DNA of 64,000 nt from Kutzneria viridogrisea (GTDB taxonomy: Bacteria > Actinomycetota > Actinomycetes > Mycobacteriales > Pseudonocardiaceae), in the NCBI GenBank assembly GCA_014138725.1, contig JACJID010000003.1, positions 744,001-808,000 of the forward strand. The letters are read 5' to 3'. The position numbers were made by a program, and so were the translations under genes. Under the pieces are notes generated by a model. It did no database searches. It was not told the origin of the DNA and saw nothing but the letters and a program-made list of their open reading frames with translations. How positions within the stretch are numbered: the first letter of the stretch is position 1; each line of letters starts with the position of its first letter. Below, one piece after another: positions 33,546 through 41,775 of this stretch.

Positions 33546-34790
33546 TCATCGGAGAAACCGGATCTGCGGGTAGCGGGGTGAGGGGCGCTGGAGCAGGTGG
33601 TTGTCGAGGTGGCGTAGATGAAGGTCGAAGAATGCTCGTACGTAGTCGCGTTGCGCGTGGATGGCGCGGTGCGGGTCGAGGGTGCCGATTGCTTGCGTCA
33701 CCTGGCTAGGCGTCAACCTCAGGATGGGCGCGGCCTGGGGTAGCAGCGTTTCCAGGTCGGTGAACGAGATGTGGGTGCAACCGATGAGGGCCAGTTCGCG
33801 TTTCCAGCCGTACTGGCTGGCCCAGAACTGATCCCAGCTGGGATCCTCCGAGCCTGGGCCGGGGTCGCTGCCGAAGAGAAGGAAGGGGCGCTCGGTGCCC
33901 GCGGTGACAGGTGGCAGGAGGCTGCCGTCCAGGTTGACGCCGGCCCGCAGGCGTCGGTCGGCGCGGATGGCCGCGGCGGCTGTGGCGCCACCGAGGGAGT
34001 GGCCGAGTATGCCGACGCGGGACAGGTCGAACGCGCCGGCGAGGGTGGGTGGCGGGGTTTGCCGTCCGACGTCGGTGTTGTGTCCGGAGTTGAGCGCGGT
34101 GAGCTGGTCCAGCACGAACCGGGTGTCCGCGGTGCGCACCGCGAGGGCCTTGGCGATCAGGGCGTTGTCGATGTCGCCGGTAATGGCGAAGGTTTCCACC
34201 CGGCCGCCGGGAAACTCGACCTGGTCGGCGTCGTAGGTGTGGTCGATGGCCACGACCAGGTAGCCGTGGCTGGCCAGTTCCTCGATCAGAGCGGTGCCGA
34301 GGCTGCGGTCGCTGCGCAGGCCCGGCGAGTACAGGAGGACCGGCCTCCCGCACCGGCCGCGGTCCACCGGTGCGGCCGGGTGGGCGTGCGTGACCGGCAG
34401 CAGCAGTGTCCCGGACGGGATGCCCTGCCCCTGCTCGAAGAAGGCGGCGGCGCCAGGTGACATCCACGGCGCGGCCGGGTGGCCATCGGCGGCGAGTGCC
34501 GGGTACCAGAGCTGGATCATGAGTTCCCGAGCCGGGCGGGAATCCTGCCAGGGATCGACGCGTGCCTGGTCGACCAGGTGAAACGAGGCCGTGCCCAGGG
34601 GATGCGGACCGGTTGGTGCGGGCAGGGTAAGCCGCACCGGAGTCTGCGTGGGGTTGGCGGCGACCAGCGGGTCCGCGGCGGGTCGCGCCTGGGCGGATGG
34701 CGCGATGGCCACCGAGACGGAAGCGATGGCTGACGCCGCGGCGGTACCGAGCAGCGCTCGGCGGCTCAGGAGTCGTCTCTCGTTCACCAT
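33546..34790 (-). CDS. Tat-exported alpha/beta hydrolase, PAF-acetylhydrolase-like
   Basis: The product is 414 aa from the ATG at 34790. A twin-arginine-type signal (RRLLSRRALLGTAAASAIASV) covers ~1-38. The hydrolase core has the nucleophile elbow GHSLGG and a PVLLYSPGLRSDRSLG oxyanion region, as in platelet-activating-factor acetylhydrolase/lipase-like esterases. The start at 34790 lies 6-7 nt after a TACATT -10 element (minus strand), so the mRNA appears leaderless. It is divergent from the membrane-protein/XRE pair across a symmetrical promoter. Confidence 0.85.
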   Translation of the reverse strand: MVNERRLLSRRALLGTAAASAIASVSVAIAPSAQARPAADPLVAANPTQTPVRLTLPAPTGPHPLGTASFHLVDQARVDPWQDSRPARELMIQLWYPALAADGHPAAPWMSPGAAAFFEQGQGIPSGTLLLPVTHAHPAAPVDRGRCGRPVLLYSPGLRSDRSLGTALIEELASHGYLVVAIDHTYDADQVEFPGGRVETFAITGDIDNALIAKALAVRTADTRFVLDQLTALNSGHNTDVGRQTPPPTLAGAFDLSRVGILGHSLGGATAAAAIRADRRLRAGVNLDGSLLPPVTAGTERPFLLFGSDPGPGSEDPSWDQFWASQYGWKRELALIGCTHISFTDLETLLPQAAPILRLTPSQVTQAIGTLDPHRAIHAQRDYVRAFFDLHLRHLDNHLLQRPSPRYPQIRFLR

Positions 34791-34796
34791 CGCCAA

Positions 34797-34825
34797 AATG
34801 TAAGCCTCCCCTTACATGAAGTCAA
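34797..34825 (-). promoter_or_regulatory. Promoter of the lipase-like gene (leaderless)
   Basis: On the minus strand TTGACT (34825-34820) and TACATT (34802-34797) are separated by exactly 17 bp. The ATG at 34790 begins 6 nt after the -10, at the expected transcription start. Confidence 0.7.
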
Positions 34826-34831
34826 GGTTGC

Positions 34832-34860
34832 TTGACACTATGGAAGGGGAGGCTTACATT
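34832..34860 (+). promoter_or_regulatory. Promoter of the membrane-protein/XRE operon (leaderless)
   Basis: TTGACA (34832-34837) and TACATT (34855-34860) have a 17-bp spacer. The ATG of the membrane protein is at 34867, 6 nt after the -10, so transcription and translation probably start at the same base. Confidence 0.72.
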
Positions 34861-34866
34861 CATCGC

Positions 34867-35274
34867 ATGGCAGACGAGGTACGGAAAGATCAAGTGACGC
34901 GTGCGGCCCGCCGCGCTGTGCTCATCGACGGCATACCCGTGACCACGTTGGGCGTGATCGCCCTGGCCCTGGGCAGCAACCCCGATCAGAGCACCGCCCA
35001 GAAGGCCTGGTGGATCGCGATCGCCACCGCCTTCACCCTCGCGGTGGTCTGGGTGCTGCTGCGGGCATTCCTGCGCGCGGACGAATACCTGCGCAAGATT
35101 CAGTTGGAGAGCATGGCCATCGCGTTCGCCGCGGTCCTCGTGGGGCTGCAAGTGGCTACCCTGCTCGATGCCGCGGGCATCATCCAGCTCCATCAGCTCG
35201 CGCAACTGCTCCTCCTCGGTGGTGTGGCAATCTGGCTGCTGATCGCGGACCTGCGCACCCGCTTCCACCACTGA
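34867..35274 (+). CDS. Multi-pass membrane protein paired with XRE regulator
   Basis: The product is 135 aa with four hydrophobic helices (TTLGVIALALG, WWIAIATAFTLAVVWVLL, MAIAFAAVLVGLQVATLL, LAQLLLLGGVAIWLLIADL). The start is set by the leaderless promoter. Small membrane proteins encoded directly before a short XRE repressor are a recurrent pair and may sequester the regulator or report membrane state. No family name is assigned. Confidence 0.75.
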   Translation: MADEVRKDQVTRAARRAVLIDGIPVTTLGVIALALGSNPDQSTAQKAWWIAIATAFTLAVVWVLLRAFLRADEYLRKIQLESMAIAFAAVLVGLQVATLLDAAGIIQLHQLAQLLLLGGVAIWLLIADLRTRFHH

Positions 35275-35285
35275 AGGGGACATCT

Positions 35286-35504
35286 GTGAAGAACCGGCTA
35301 CGCGAACTGCGCGCAGCTCGCCGGTGGAGCCAGGCCGACCTGGCCGACCGGTGCCAGGTCTCCCGGCAGGCCATCAACGCCATCGAAACCGAGCGGTACG
35401 ACCCCAGCCTGCCTCTGGCGTTCACCATCGCCGACGTCTTCGGCCTGACCATCGAGGAAATCTTCCGTCCCGACCGGACGGAAACCACGGGCGACCCGGC
35501 CTGA
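35286..35504 (+). CDS. Short XRE family transcriptional regulator
   Basis: The product is 72 aa, essentially one helix-turn-helix: LRELRAARRWSQADLADRCQVSRQAINAIETERYDPSL, followed by the TIEEIFRPD tail typical of the YozG/Xre-like group. GTG start 11 bp after the membrane-protein stop, preceded by AAGGGGAC. It is the likely ligand of the mirror-image operator at 34797-34860. Confidence 0.88.
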   Translation: MKNRLRELRAARRWSQADLADRCQVSRQAINAIETERYDPSLPLAFTIADVFGLTIEEIFRPDRTETTGDPA

Positions 35505-35620
35505 CAGTGAGTCTTTTCAGCCGGTACAGCGGTTCGATTCGATGTCGTGCAGAATTGCAGCAGCACAGCTTGGCCAGGATCTTCCAGGTCTTGGGAGTGG
35601 CGATCGCTCGTTCGCATTCC

Positions 35621-36004
35621 TCATGACGGGTCGCCAGATCCCTCGTAGTGCGAGCGCCCGAACGTCCGCACCGCGTTGTAGTAGCCCCCGGCGACCCCTT
35701 CGCAGCTGTAACGCAACGGGTTGATGGCACTGTAGGTGTTGTCGCATGCCTGAGTCAGGTCGTACAGGAGCACCTGGTCGCAGGTCAGCCGGGAAAACGG
35801 GCTCCCCGCGCTGTAGCAGTTGTCGTGCGCGTCGCAGGCCGGACGGAAGTTGGCCTCCCCGTAGTTGTCTGGCGCATTCGTGCAGCCATCACCAGCGATC
35901 GCCATCCGGGCGCTCGGCACTTCCTGAGCCTGAGCCGATCCGGCGCCGACCACGAGCAGCCCGAAAGCGATGACCCCTGCCGCGGCAGCCGTCTTCCTGA
36001 GCAT
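35621..36004 (-). CDS. Secreted prokaryotic phospholipase A2
   Basis: The product is 127 aa. The ATG at 36004 follows AAAGGGGGAATA and starts a signal peptide (VIAFGLLVVGAGSAQA). The mature part has the catalytic motif CDAHDNCY (CDxHDxCY) with the His-Asp dyad and several cysteines for disulphides. It cleaves the sn-2 ester of phospholipids outside the cell. Neighbouring regulators give no direct clue; its placement beside the NLR/TIR island is notable but may be chance. Confidence 0.88.
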   Translation of the reverse strand: MLRKTAAAAGVIAFGLLVVGAGSAQAQEVPSARMAIAGDGCTNAPDNYGEANFRPACDAHDNCYSAGSPFSRLTCDQVLLYDLTQACDNTYSAINPLRYSCEGVAGGYYNAVRTFGRSHYEGSGDPS

Positions 36005-36149
36005 TATTCCCCCTTTTTCAAGAAATTGCCGGTGTCGAACTGGACACAGAATGGCTTTCACCCGTGACGTCTCTGTCTCGGGCGCGTCTCTCGACTGTCC
36101 CGCACCGCTGTGGCACGGTTACCGAACGGAGTGGCCGGTAAGGGGGCGC

Positions 36150-38966
36150 ATGAGCAGGGTGTGGGACTTCCGCCTTCTCGGGGGGCTCGAAGTGGTGCGA
36201 GACGGCGAAGTGGTTCCGGTCCCCGCGCCCAAGCAGCGCGTGGTGCTCGGCTCCCTGCTGCTGACACCGGGCCGTGTTGTCCCAGCGGGCGAACTGGTGG
36301 ACCGGTTGTGGGGTGAGACACCGCCGGACGGCGCGCGGGCGACCCTGCGCAACTACGTCATGCGGTTGCGGCGTGCGCTCGGTGACACCGGTGCCGACCT
36401 GATCGTCACCCGCCCGGAGGGCTACCTGGCGGCCGTCGACGAGAACCAGGTGGACCTGCACCAATTCCAGCGATCGATGCGCCGTGCCAGGGAGTTCGCC
36501 GACTCGGGGGACCTCGATCAAGCCGGGGCGTTGATCGAGACGAGTCTAGGGCTGTGGCGCGGCGACCCGTTGCTGGACTTGCCCTCGGACAAGCTGCACG
36601 CCGAGGTCGTCCCCGTGCTCGTGGAGCGGCGTCTGGCGGCCCTGGAACTGCGCTTCGACCTGGATCTGCGGCGCGGACTGCACCAGGAACTGGTCGGTGA
36701 GCTCGGTGAGTTGGTCATCGCGCACCCACTGCGCGAGCGCTTCTGGGCACAGCGGATGCTCGCTCTCTACCGCTCGGGGCGGCAGGCTGAGGCGCTGGAG
36801 GAATATCGCGCACTCAGCCAAGTGCTGGCCGAGGAGTTGGGTATCGACCCGAGTGAACCGGTGCGGCAACTGCATCAGCAGATCCTCGCCGGAGACCCCA
36901 AGCTCACCCTGCCTGACAAGTACTCGGCAACTCCTCAGCACGGCGCTCCCCCGGTTCCCCGCCAGTTGCCCGCCGCACCAACATGGTTCGCCGGACGTGA
37001 GGAGGAACTGACCCAGCTCACCGCCGCGATGGACGACGAGACCGGGATGGCGGTCATCGCACTGGTGGGTGCCGGGGGCATCGGCAAGACCTGCCTGGCC
37101 CTGCACTGGGCACATCGCAACCTCCACCGGTTCCCGGACGGGCAGCTGTTCGTGGACCTGCGCGGGTTCAGCCCCGACGGCCAGCCGATGTGCTCGGCGA
37201 CGGCCGTACGCGGGTTCCTCGACGCACTCGGTGTCGCGGCGGCGCGGGTGCCGACCGATCCACATGCCGGGGAGGCGCTGCTGCGCAGCCTGCTGGCCAC
37301 CAGGCGCATGCTGCTCGTGCTGGACAACGCGGCCGACACAGCGCAGTTGGTTCCGCTGCTTCCAGGAGGCAGTTCCTGCACCGTGCTGGTCACCAGCCGG
37401 GACCAGCTGATCGGGTTGGCCGCTGGGCACAACGCACGCCGCCTGCCAGTGGAGGTGCTCACTGGCTCCGAGGGCCGCACGCTGCTGGCCTCCCGGCTGG
37501 GCCGCGAACGGGTGAGCGCCGAGCCAGCTGCCGTGGCACAACTCCTTCTCCACTGCGCGGGCCTGCCCTTGGCGTTGACCATCGTGGCGGGCCGCGCACA
37601 GGAACACGCTGACTGCCCGCTGGCGACGGTGGCGGAGGAGCTGCGCGATGCGACCAACCGGCTCGGAGTGCTGGACGAGGGCGACCCTGCGGCGAGTGTG
37701 CGCGCGGTGTTGTCCTGGTCGGTCGCCGACCTGACCACTGACCAGCTAACGGTGCTCAGCCTGCTGGCACTGGCGCCAGGTGCTGACATCAGCCTGTCAG
37801 CCGCGGCAGCACTCACCGGTCTGCCGCCCGCTCAGGCCAGGAGGTGCCTGCGTACTCTGGAGCGGGTTTCCTTGCTACGGCAGCAAGTCTACGGCCGCTA
37901 CCGGATGCACGACCTCATCCGCCTCTACGCCGCCGAGCAGCCACTGCAACCCCAGCAGCGGGATGAAGCGCTGTTGCGACTGGTCGAGCACTACACGCAC
38001 ACTGCCTTCGCCGCGGACCGCGTCCTCAACCCACACCGCGATCCGATCACGGCTGTCGCCCCGGCGGACAGCAACGACCTGGTGGACCGGCACACCGCGA
38101 TGACCTGGTTCGAGCAGGAACATCAGCACCTGCTTGCCGCCCAGCAACTGGCCGCGCGGCAGGGGTGGCACGAACTGGTCTGGCAGCTCGCGTGGGCAAC
38201 CGACACTTTCCACCAGCAGCGCGGGCTTCGGCACGAGGAGCTGGCCACGTGGCTGGCCGGAGCCACCTCTGCCCAGCACCTGGGGGATACCGCGGCGGAG
38301 TCCACGGCGTGCCGATTCCTGGGCAGTGCGCACGCCAGGCTCGGCAGCCACGCCGAAGCGGTCACGCACTTGGGACGGGCGTTGGCGCTGGCAGTACAAG
38401 CCGGGGATCCGCGACTACAGGCACACGCGCACCACTCACTTGCCATCGCCGAGGAGATCTGCGGGGACGACCACCTCGCGCGCGAGCACGCGGTCCGCGC
38501 CCTGGAGATGTTCCAGCAGCACGGTCCTGCGGTGTACCAGGCGCGTTCCCTGAGCGAGGTGGGCTGGTTGTCCGCCCGTCTTGGCGAGTACGACCGGGCC
38601 AGGTCGGCGTGCGAGGACGCCCTGGAACTGTTCCAGCGGCACAACCACCGCGCTGGTCAGGCCGACACCCAGGACAGCCTGGGCTTCATCGCGCACAGCA
38701 CCGGCCGCTACGACGACGCCGTGCACCACTACGAACAGGCACTCGGCCTGTGCCGCGCGCTCGGGTTCACCTATGGCGAGGCCCAAACCCTCGAACGGCT
38801 CGGGCACACCCACACCGCGCTCGGGAACCACGAGCGGGCCCGCACCGCGTGGCGGCAGGCCGTGGAGCTCTACCAGGCACAGCAACGCAGTAGGCAGGTC
38901 GACATCGTCCAGCGGGAACTCGACCAGCTCGAGGCCGTCACCGCAGTGCCGGAACCTCGCGGGTAG
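36150..38966 (+). CDS. AfsR-like SARP/NB-ARC/TPR transcriptional regulator
   Basis: The product is 938 aa. Residues ~1-95 form the OmpR-like SARP DNA-binding domain (FRLLGGLEVVRDGEVVPV...LRNYVMRLRRALG), and ~100-250 the bacterial transcriptional activation domain. NB-ARC has Walker A GAGGIGKT (~307-314) and MHD at 586-588, followed by TPR repeats to the C-terminus. The ATG at 36150 is taken because AAGGGGGCGC precedes it. AfsR-type proteins activate secondary metabolism genes after phosphorylation/ATP binding; no biosynthetic cluster is visible here. It is clearly paralogous in its NB-ARC-TPR half to the NLR at 26487. Confidence 0.9.
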   Translation: MSRVWDFRLLGGLEVVRDGEVVPVPAPKQRVVLGSLLLTPGRVVPAGELVDRLWGETPPDGARATLRNYVMRLRRALGDTGADLIVTRPEGYLAAVDENQVDLHQFQRSMRRAREFADSGDLDQAGALIETSLGLWRGDPLLDLPSDKLHAEVVPVLVERRLAALELRFDLDLRRGLHQELVGELGELVIAHPLRERFWAQRMLALYRSGRQAEALEEYRALSQVLAEELGIDPSEPVRQLHQQILAGDPKLTLPDKYSATPQHGAPPVPRQLPAAPTWFAGREEELTQLTAAMDDETGMAVIALVGAGGIGKTCLALHWAHRNLHRFPDGQLFVDLRGFSPDGQPMCSATAVRGFLDALGVAAARVPTDPHAGEALLRSLLATRRMLLVLDNAADTAQLVPLLPGGSSCTVLVTSRDQLIGLAAGHNARRLPVEVLTGSEGRTLLASRLGRERVSAEPAAVAQLLLHCAGLPLALTIVAGRAQEHADCPLATVAEELRDATNRLGVLDEGDPAASVRAVLSWSVADLTTDQLTVLSLLALAPGADISLSAAAALTGLPPAQARRCLRTLERVSLLRQQVYGRYRMHDLIRLYAAEQPLQPQQRDEALLRLVEHYTHTAFAADRVLNPHRDPITAVAPADSNDLVDRHTAMTWFEQEHQHLLAAQQLAARQGWHELVWQLAWATDTFHQQRGLRHEELATWLAGATSAQHLGDTAAESTACRFLGSAHARLGSHAEAVTHLGRALALAVQAGDPRLQAHAHHSLAIAEEICGDDHLAREHAVRALEMFQQHGPAVYQARSLSEVGWLSARLGEYDRARSACEDALELFQRHNHRAGQADTQDSLGFIAHSTGRYDDAVHHYEQALGLCRALGFTYGEAQTLERLGHTHTALGNHERARTAWRQAVELYQAQQRSRQVDIVQRELDQLEAVTAVPEPRG

Positions 38967-39137
38967 GACCCGAGGCAGTCCCGAGCTGTCCGATTCGCCG
39001 TCGATGGGCGAGGAGAACGCGGAACTCAAGCGCGCCAACGGTGAGCTCAAAGCCGTCAGTCTTCGGAGTGGTCCACGTTCACTGCGGGGCCGAGGCGGCG
39101 TGCGGCCCTTCTCGCCACACGCCGCGGCATGCCCTGA

Positions 39138-39884
39138 TCAGAACTGGTTCTCGCCGCCGTCGATGTCCAGATTCGCGCCGAGGATGAAGCTGCTGTCGGC
39201 GGAGGCGAGGAAGGCCACCGCGGCGGCGACCTCCTCCGGGCGCCCCATCCGGCCGATCGGCACTCCCGCGGCGAGTTCCGCCTTGACAGTGGCCACATGC
39301 TCCTCGCCGACGACCCGGTCGATTCCCGGGGTGTCGATCGCGCCCGGCGAGACCGTGTTGACCCGGATGCCCCGGCTCCTCAGCTCGTTGGCCCAGGTTC
39401 GCGCCAGCGACCGGATCGCGGCCTTCGACGCCGAGTACAGGCCGTAGTTCTCCCAGCCGTCCTCGGCGCGGATGGAGGCGTTCAGGATCACCGACGCGCT
39501 CTCGTTGAACAGGGGCAACGCCTTCTGCACGGTGAGCCATGTCCCCCGGACATTGATGCCGAAGGTCTGGTCGTACTGCTCCTCGGTGGCCTGCTCCAGC
39601 GGCGCGAACCAGGCTCCGCCCGCGTTGGCGAACAGCACGTCCAGGCCCCGGCCGTGGGCGCGGACCGCGTCGTACAGCCGGTCCAGGTCGGCCGACTCCG
39701 CGATGTCACCCGGTACCGCGGTGGCCGCCGGCCCGATGGACGCGGCGGCCGCGTCCAACTCGGCCTTGCGGCGGCCGGTCAGGAAGACGTGCGCGCCCTC
39801 GGCCGCCAGACGTGCCGCGGTGGCCTGTCCGATCCCGGTGGCGGCGCCGGTGACGACGGCGGTCTTGCCCTCGAGCGTTCCCAT
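39138..39884 (-). CDS. Short-chain dehydrogenase/reductase (SDR)
   Basis: The product is 248 aa. The cofactor loop VTGAATGIG lies at ~10-18, NAGG near 88, the catalytic Ser in VILNASI, Tyr/Lys in GLYSASKAAIRS, and a C-terminal FILGANLDIDGG. It is a typical classical SDR, often annotated as glucose/3-oxoacyl reductase-like. The ATG at 39884 has GAGGGAGTGCGG ahead. It is divergent from a truncated TetR gene, with an operator-like palindrome still in place. Confidence 0.9.
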   Translation of the reverse strand: MGTLEGKTAVVTGAATGIGQATAARLAAEGAHVFLTGRRKAELDAAAASIGPAATAVPGDIAESADLDRLYDAVRAHGRGLDVLFANAGGAWFAPLEQATEEQYDQTFGINVRGTWLTVQKALPLFNESASVILNASIRAEDGWENYGLYSASKAAIRSLARTWANELRSRGIRVNTVSPGAIDTPGIDRVVGEEHVATVKAELAAGVPIGRMGRPEEVAAAVAFLASADSSFILGANLDIDGGENQF

Positions 39885-39900
39885 GGTCCGCACTCCCTCA

Positions 39901-39926
39901 ACTTCAGTATCGATCAGTACTGAAGT
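39901..39926. promoter_or_regulatory. 9-bp-arm inverted repeat, orphaned TetR operator
   Basis: ACTTCAGTA (39901-39909) faces TACTGAAGT (39918-39926) with an 8-bp spacer, just upstream of the SDR. It is probably the operator of the TetR whose gene is now truncated next to it. Confidence 0.65.
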
Positions 39927-39967
39927 CGACCGTAGCACTTCCAGACTGATCGGTACCGAAAGAGGTG

Positions 39968-40354
39968 CCGTCTGCCGAAGGCCCCGCCGCCCACGTGGCG
40001 CGGGCACTGGAGGAACCGACCGCCCGGCAGGTGGCCACGGCGTTTCTCTCCGGCTCGGTCCGCGTGACCACCCGCCCCGGCTGTCCCGCCGGATGCCTTG
40101 GCGTGCAAGGGTCGCTGGCCGCTGGCGACTTCGGGCAGCCAGCCCACGACACCTTGGCCGCCTGGCGCGACGAAGTCTGCTCGCGTCTGCGCGACCGTTT
40201 CCGGCGAGCCGTCGACGAGGGCGATCTGACCTCGGATGCCGACACCGGACTGCTCGCCCGCTACCTCATGACCGTCTCGAACGGCATCGCCGTCCAAGCC
40301 GCCGGTGGCGCCGGTCGCGACGAACTCCAGCAAGTGGCCGACGCGGCTCTGTAG
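39968..40354 (+). pseudogene. TetR regulator remnant lacking the DNA-binding domain
   Basis: About 128 residues of a TetR C-terminal domain remain in frame (TARQVATAFLSGSV, GCPAGCLGVQGSLAAGDFG, LLARYLMTVSNGIAVQAAGGA). This matches the C-terminal domain typical of TetR proteins divergent to SDR genes. The ~75-residue helix-turn-helix half is absent: the open frame starts directly after the promoter region. Loss of the repressor should leave the SDR at 39138 deregulated. No ribosome-binding site or good start is visible. Confidence 0.8.
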
Positions 40355-40737
40355 AACTGGCCACCTGCCTGAAACAACGACGCACTTGCGGTCGGCCGAC
40401 TACCTTCGGCTCGCTTCACCCAGGCCCGTCATGCGGCGGCCTCGGAACCGGTCGGCGGTCCTTCGCCGCGATCACCGCGGTACCACCGTGCGCCCCGACC
40501 AGACGGGTGCTAGCCGCGACCGGCGTCCCGGGCGCTGACCGCCATGATGACCATCGCCCGGTGGACACGGACCGAATCATGGCTGCATCGTCCTGCGTCA
40601 AACGCCGTGCCCTTACCGGCTCAGCCAAACCGACCACCCACTCCCGACCGCGAACATCACCGCCGTCGAGAGTGATCCGCCATCCCGCGACCCGCCCGGC
40701 GTGTCACCAAACAACACCTTGGAACTGTCGGCTCGGG
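40355..40737. other. Intergenic region without recognised gene
   Basis: These 383 bp contain only short broken frames on both strands. A minus-strand stretch near 40640-40420 reads like decayed coding sequence but I cannot assign it to a family. It separates the TetR remnant from the small VapA-like gene and could be debris of an earlier insertion. Confidence 0.4.
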
Positions 40738-41214
40738 CTACTTGCGGCTCCACTTACCCGAACCGCCCGCCTGGAGCGCACCGACGCCCGCAGCCGCACC
40801 GTTGAACTGGCCAACGGGGGTGCCACTCTGGTTGAACCAGTTGATTTGCAGGATGCCTCCGCCAGAAGCGACGCCTTGCACATGCACGGAGGTGACGTTC
40901 TGGAAAAACGCATTCCAGGAATCGTAGGCCGTGTACATCAAGCCTATCGCGTCGCCGAAGTAGGCCGGTCCGCCCCAGATGGTGGTGTCGTACACCCAGG
41001 GCTGACCGTCCGGCTCGCACCTCACCTTGCCCCAGATCGCGATCTTGACCGACGCGGTTGCACCGATCGCCGGAGGCACACGGTCACTACCGATCTGGTC
41101 CAGGAAATTCTGCAGCTCACTGACCTCGAATTGGAGCCCCAGGTTGACTATCGTGGCCGCCCGCACGAGGGGATGCGTCGGACGCAGTTCGTCCTTGGTC
41201 AGCGCTTTGGTCAT
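40738..41214 (-). CDS. Small protein with VapA-like C-terminal domain
   Basis: The product is 158 aa, with no signal peptide or membrane helix. The last ~95 residues resemble the beta-barrel domain of Rhodococcus equi virulence-associated (Vap) proteins by eye: an aromatic/Gly-rich start (WGGPAYFGDAIG), then ILQINWFNQSGTPVGQFNG and a terminal GGSGKW, comparable to the NINFF..SGG.LG and GGGSGSW end of VapA. The N-terminus (MTKALTKDELRPTHPLVRAA) differs. Vap proteins act after secretion and alter phagosomes; this one lacks a visible export signal, so function and even family need a profile search. Confidence 0.5.
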   Translation of the reverse strand: MTKALTKDELRPTHPLVRAATIVNLGLQFEVSELQNFLDQIGSDRVPPAIGATASVKIAIWGKVRCEPDGQPWVYDTTIWGGPAYFGDAIGLMYTAYDSWNAFFQNVTSVHVQGVASGGGILQINWFNQSGTPVGQFNGAAAGVGALQAGGSGKWSRK

Positions 41215-41519
41215 GGCGGACTCCTCTTTACGGGCTCGGAGAAAATTAAACTTGCAGCCTCAATGGTCTATCCGTTCCTGTCCTAGTGTGAAGTCACCGC
41301 ACGGGTGACAGTGGGATACCGCCGATCGTTGTAACGGCGGTGGTCTTCGCGATGAAGACTTTGGTGGGGCGCTCCATCCCCGGTGCAGAAGATCTTCGCC
41401 GTGATCTGCTTGCTGAACAGATCGAAGTCCGCGTGGGCCCCAAGGCCAGGGTGGCGACCTACCCTGCGCTAGTTGTACTGACTCGTGACGTTGTTGAGGC
41501 TCATGTGGCTCATGTGGTT
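41215..41519. other. Gap upstream of VapA-like gene
   Basis: The segment includes an AGGAG-like site and an AT-rich piece (AAATTAAACTTG near 41242) that probably holds the VapA-like gene promoter. A 72-codon plus-strand frame (41340-41558) runs into the transposase remnant and lacks coding support. Confidence 0.45.
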
Positions 41520-41770
41520 AGCGCGGTGACTGGTGGGTGGCCAGCCAGTGCCGAGTGAGGTTATTGCGTGTTGTAGTGGCCCCCACCCTGGCAACGCCGC
41601 GAGCCGTTGGTCTTCGATGTCCAGGCCCGGGCGTAGGCAAACCGATTTGCAGGTCCGGTTGAACCGTTCGGCCTTGCCGTTGGTCCACGGGCAGCCCGGT
41701 CACCAGGTCCAGGCTTGCCAGCACGGGCATGTGGTGGTGGGTCAGGACGCGGCTGACGGTGGTCGCGGCG
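41520..41770 (-). pseudogene. IS481-type transposase remnant
   Basis: On the minus strand, pieces of an IS481 transposase appear in different frames: TTVSRVLTHHHMPVLASLDLVTG, then (after an internal deletion) TNGKAERFNRTCK, then FAYARAWTSKTNGSRR, and finally HYNTQ, an in-frame stop, and PHSALAGHPP. The order is correct for the family but frames shift and a stop interrupts the end, so it is dead. No terminal inverted repeats were recognised. Confidence 0.78.
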
Positions 41771-41775
41771 AGCGA

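Larger units (their letters stand above)
34797..34860. repeat. 17-bp perfect inverted repeat spanning both divergent promoters
   Basis: AATGTAAGCCTCCCCTT (34797-34813) and its exact reverse complement (34844-34860) each contain a -10 element. Inside them GTCAAG (34821-34826) faces CTTGAC (34831-34836), which carries the -35 parts. The whole divergent promoter is thus a mirror image and would let one dimeric regulator control both directions. Confidence 0.8.

Noticed and set aside
33486-33581. 31-codon plus-strand frame between the Crp and lipase-like genes
   Set aside because: It lacks a ribosome-binding site and overlaps the lipase-like gene's 3' end; no evidence of a peptide.
41340-41558. 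72-residue plus-strand frame as a gene
   Set aside because: It overlaps the antisense of the IS481 remnant, has no ribosome-binding site and matches no family I know.
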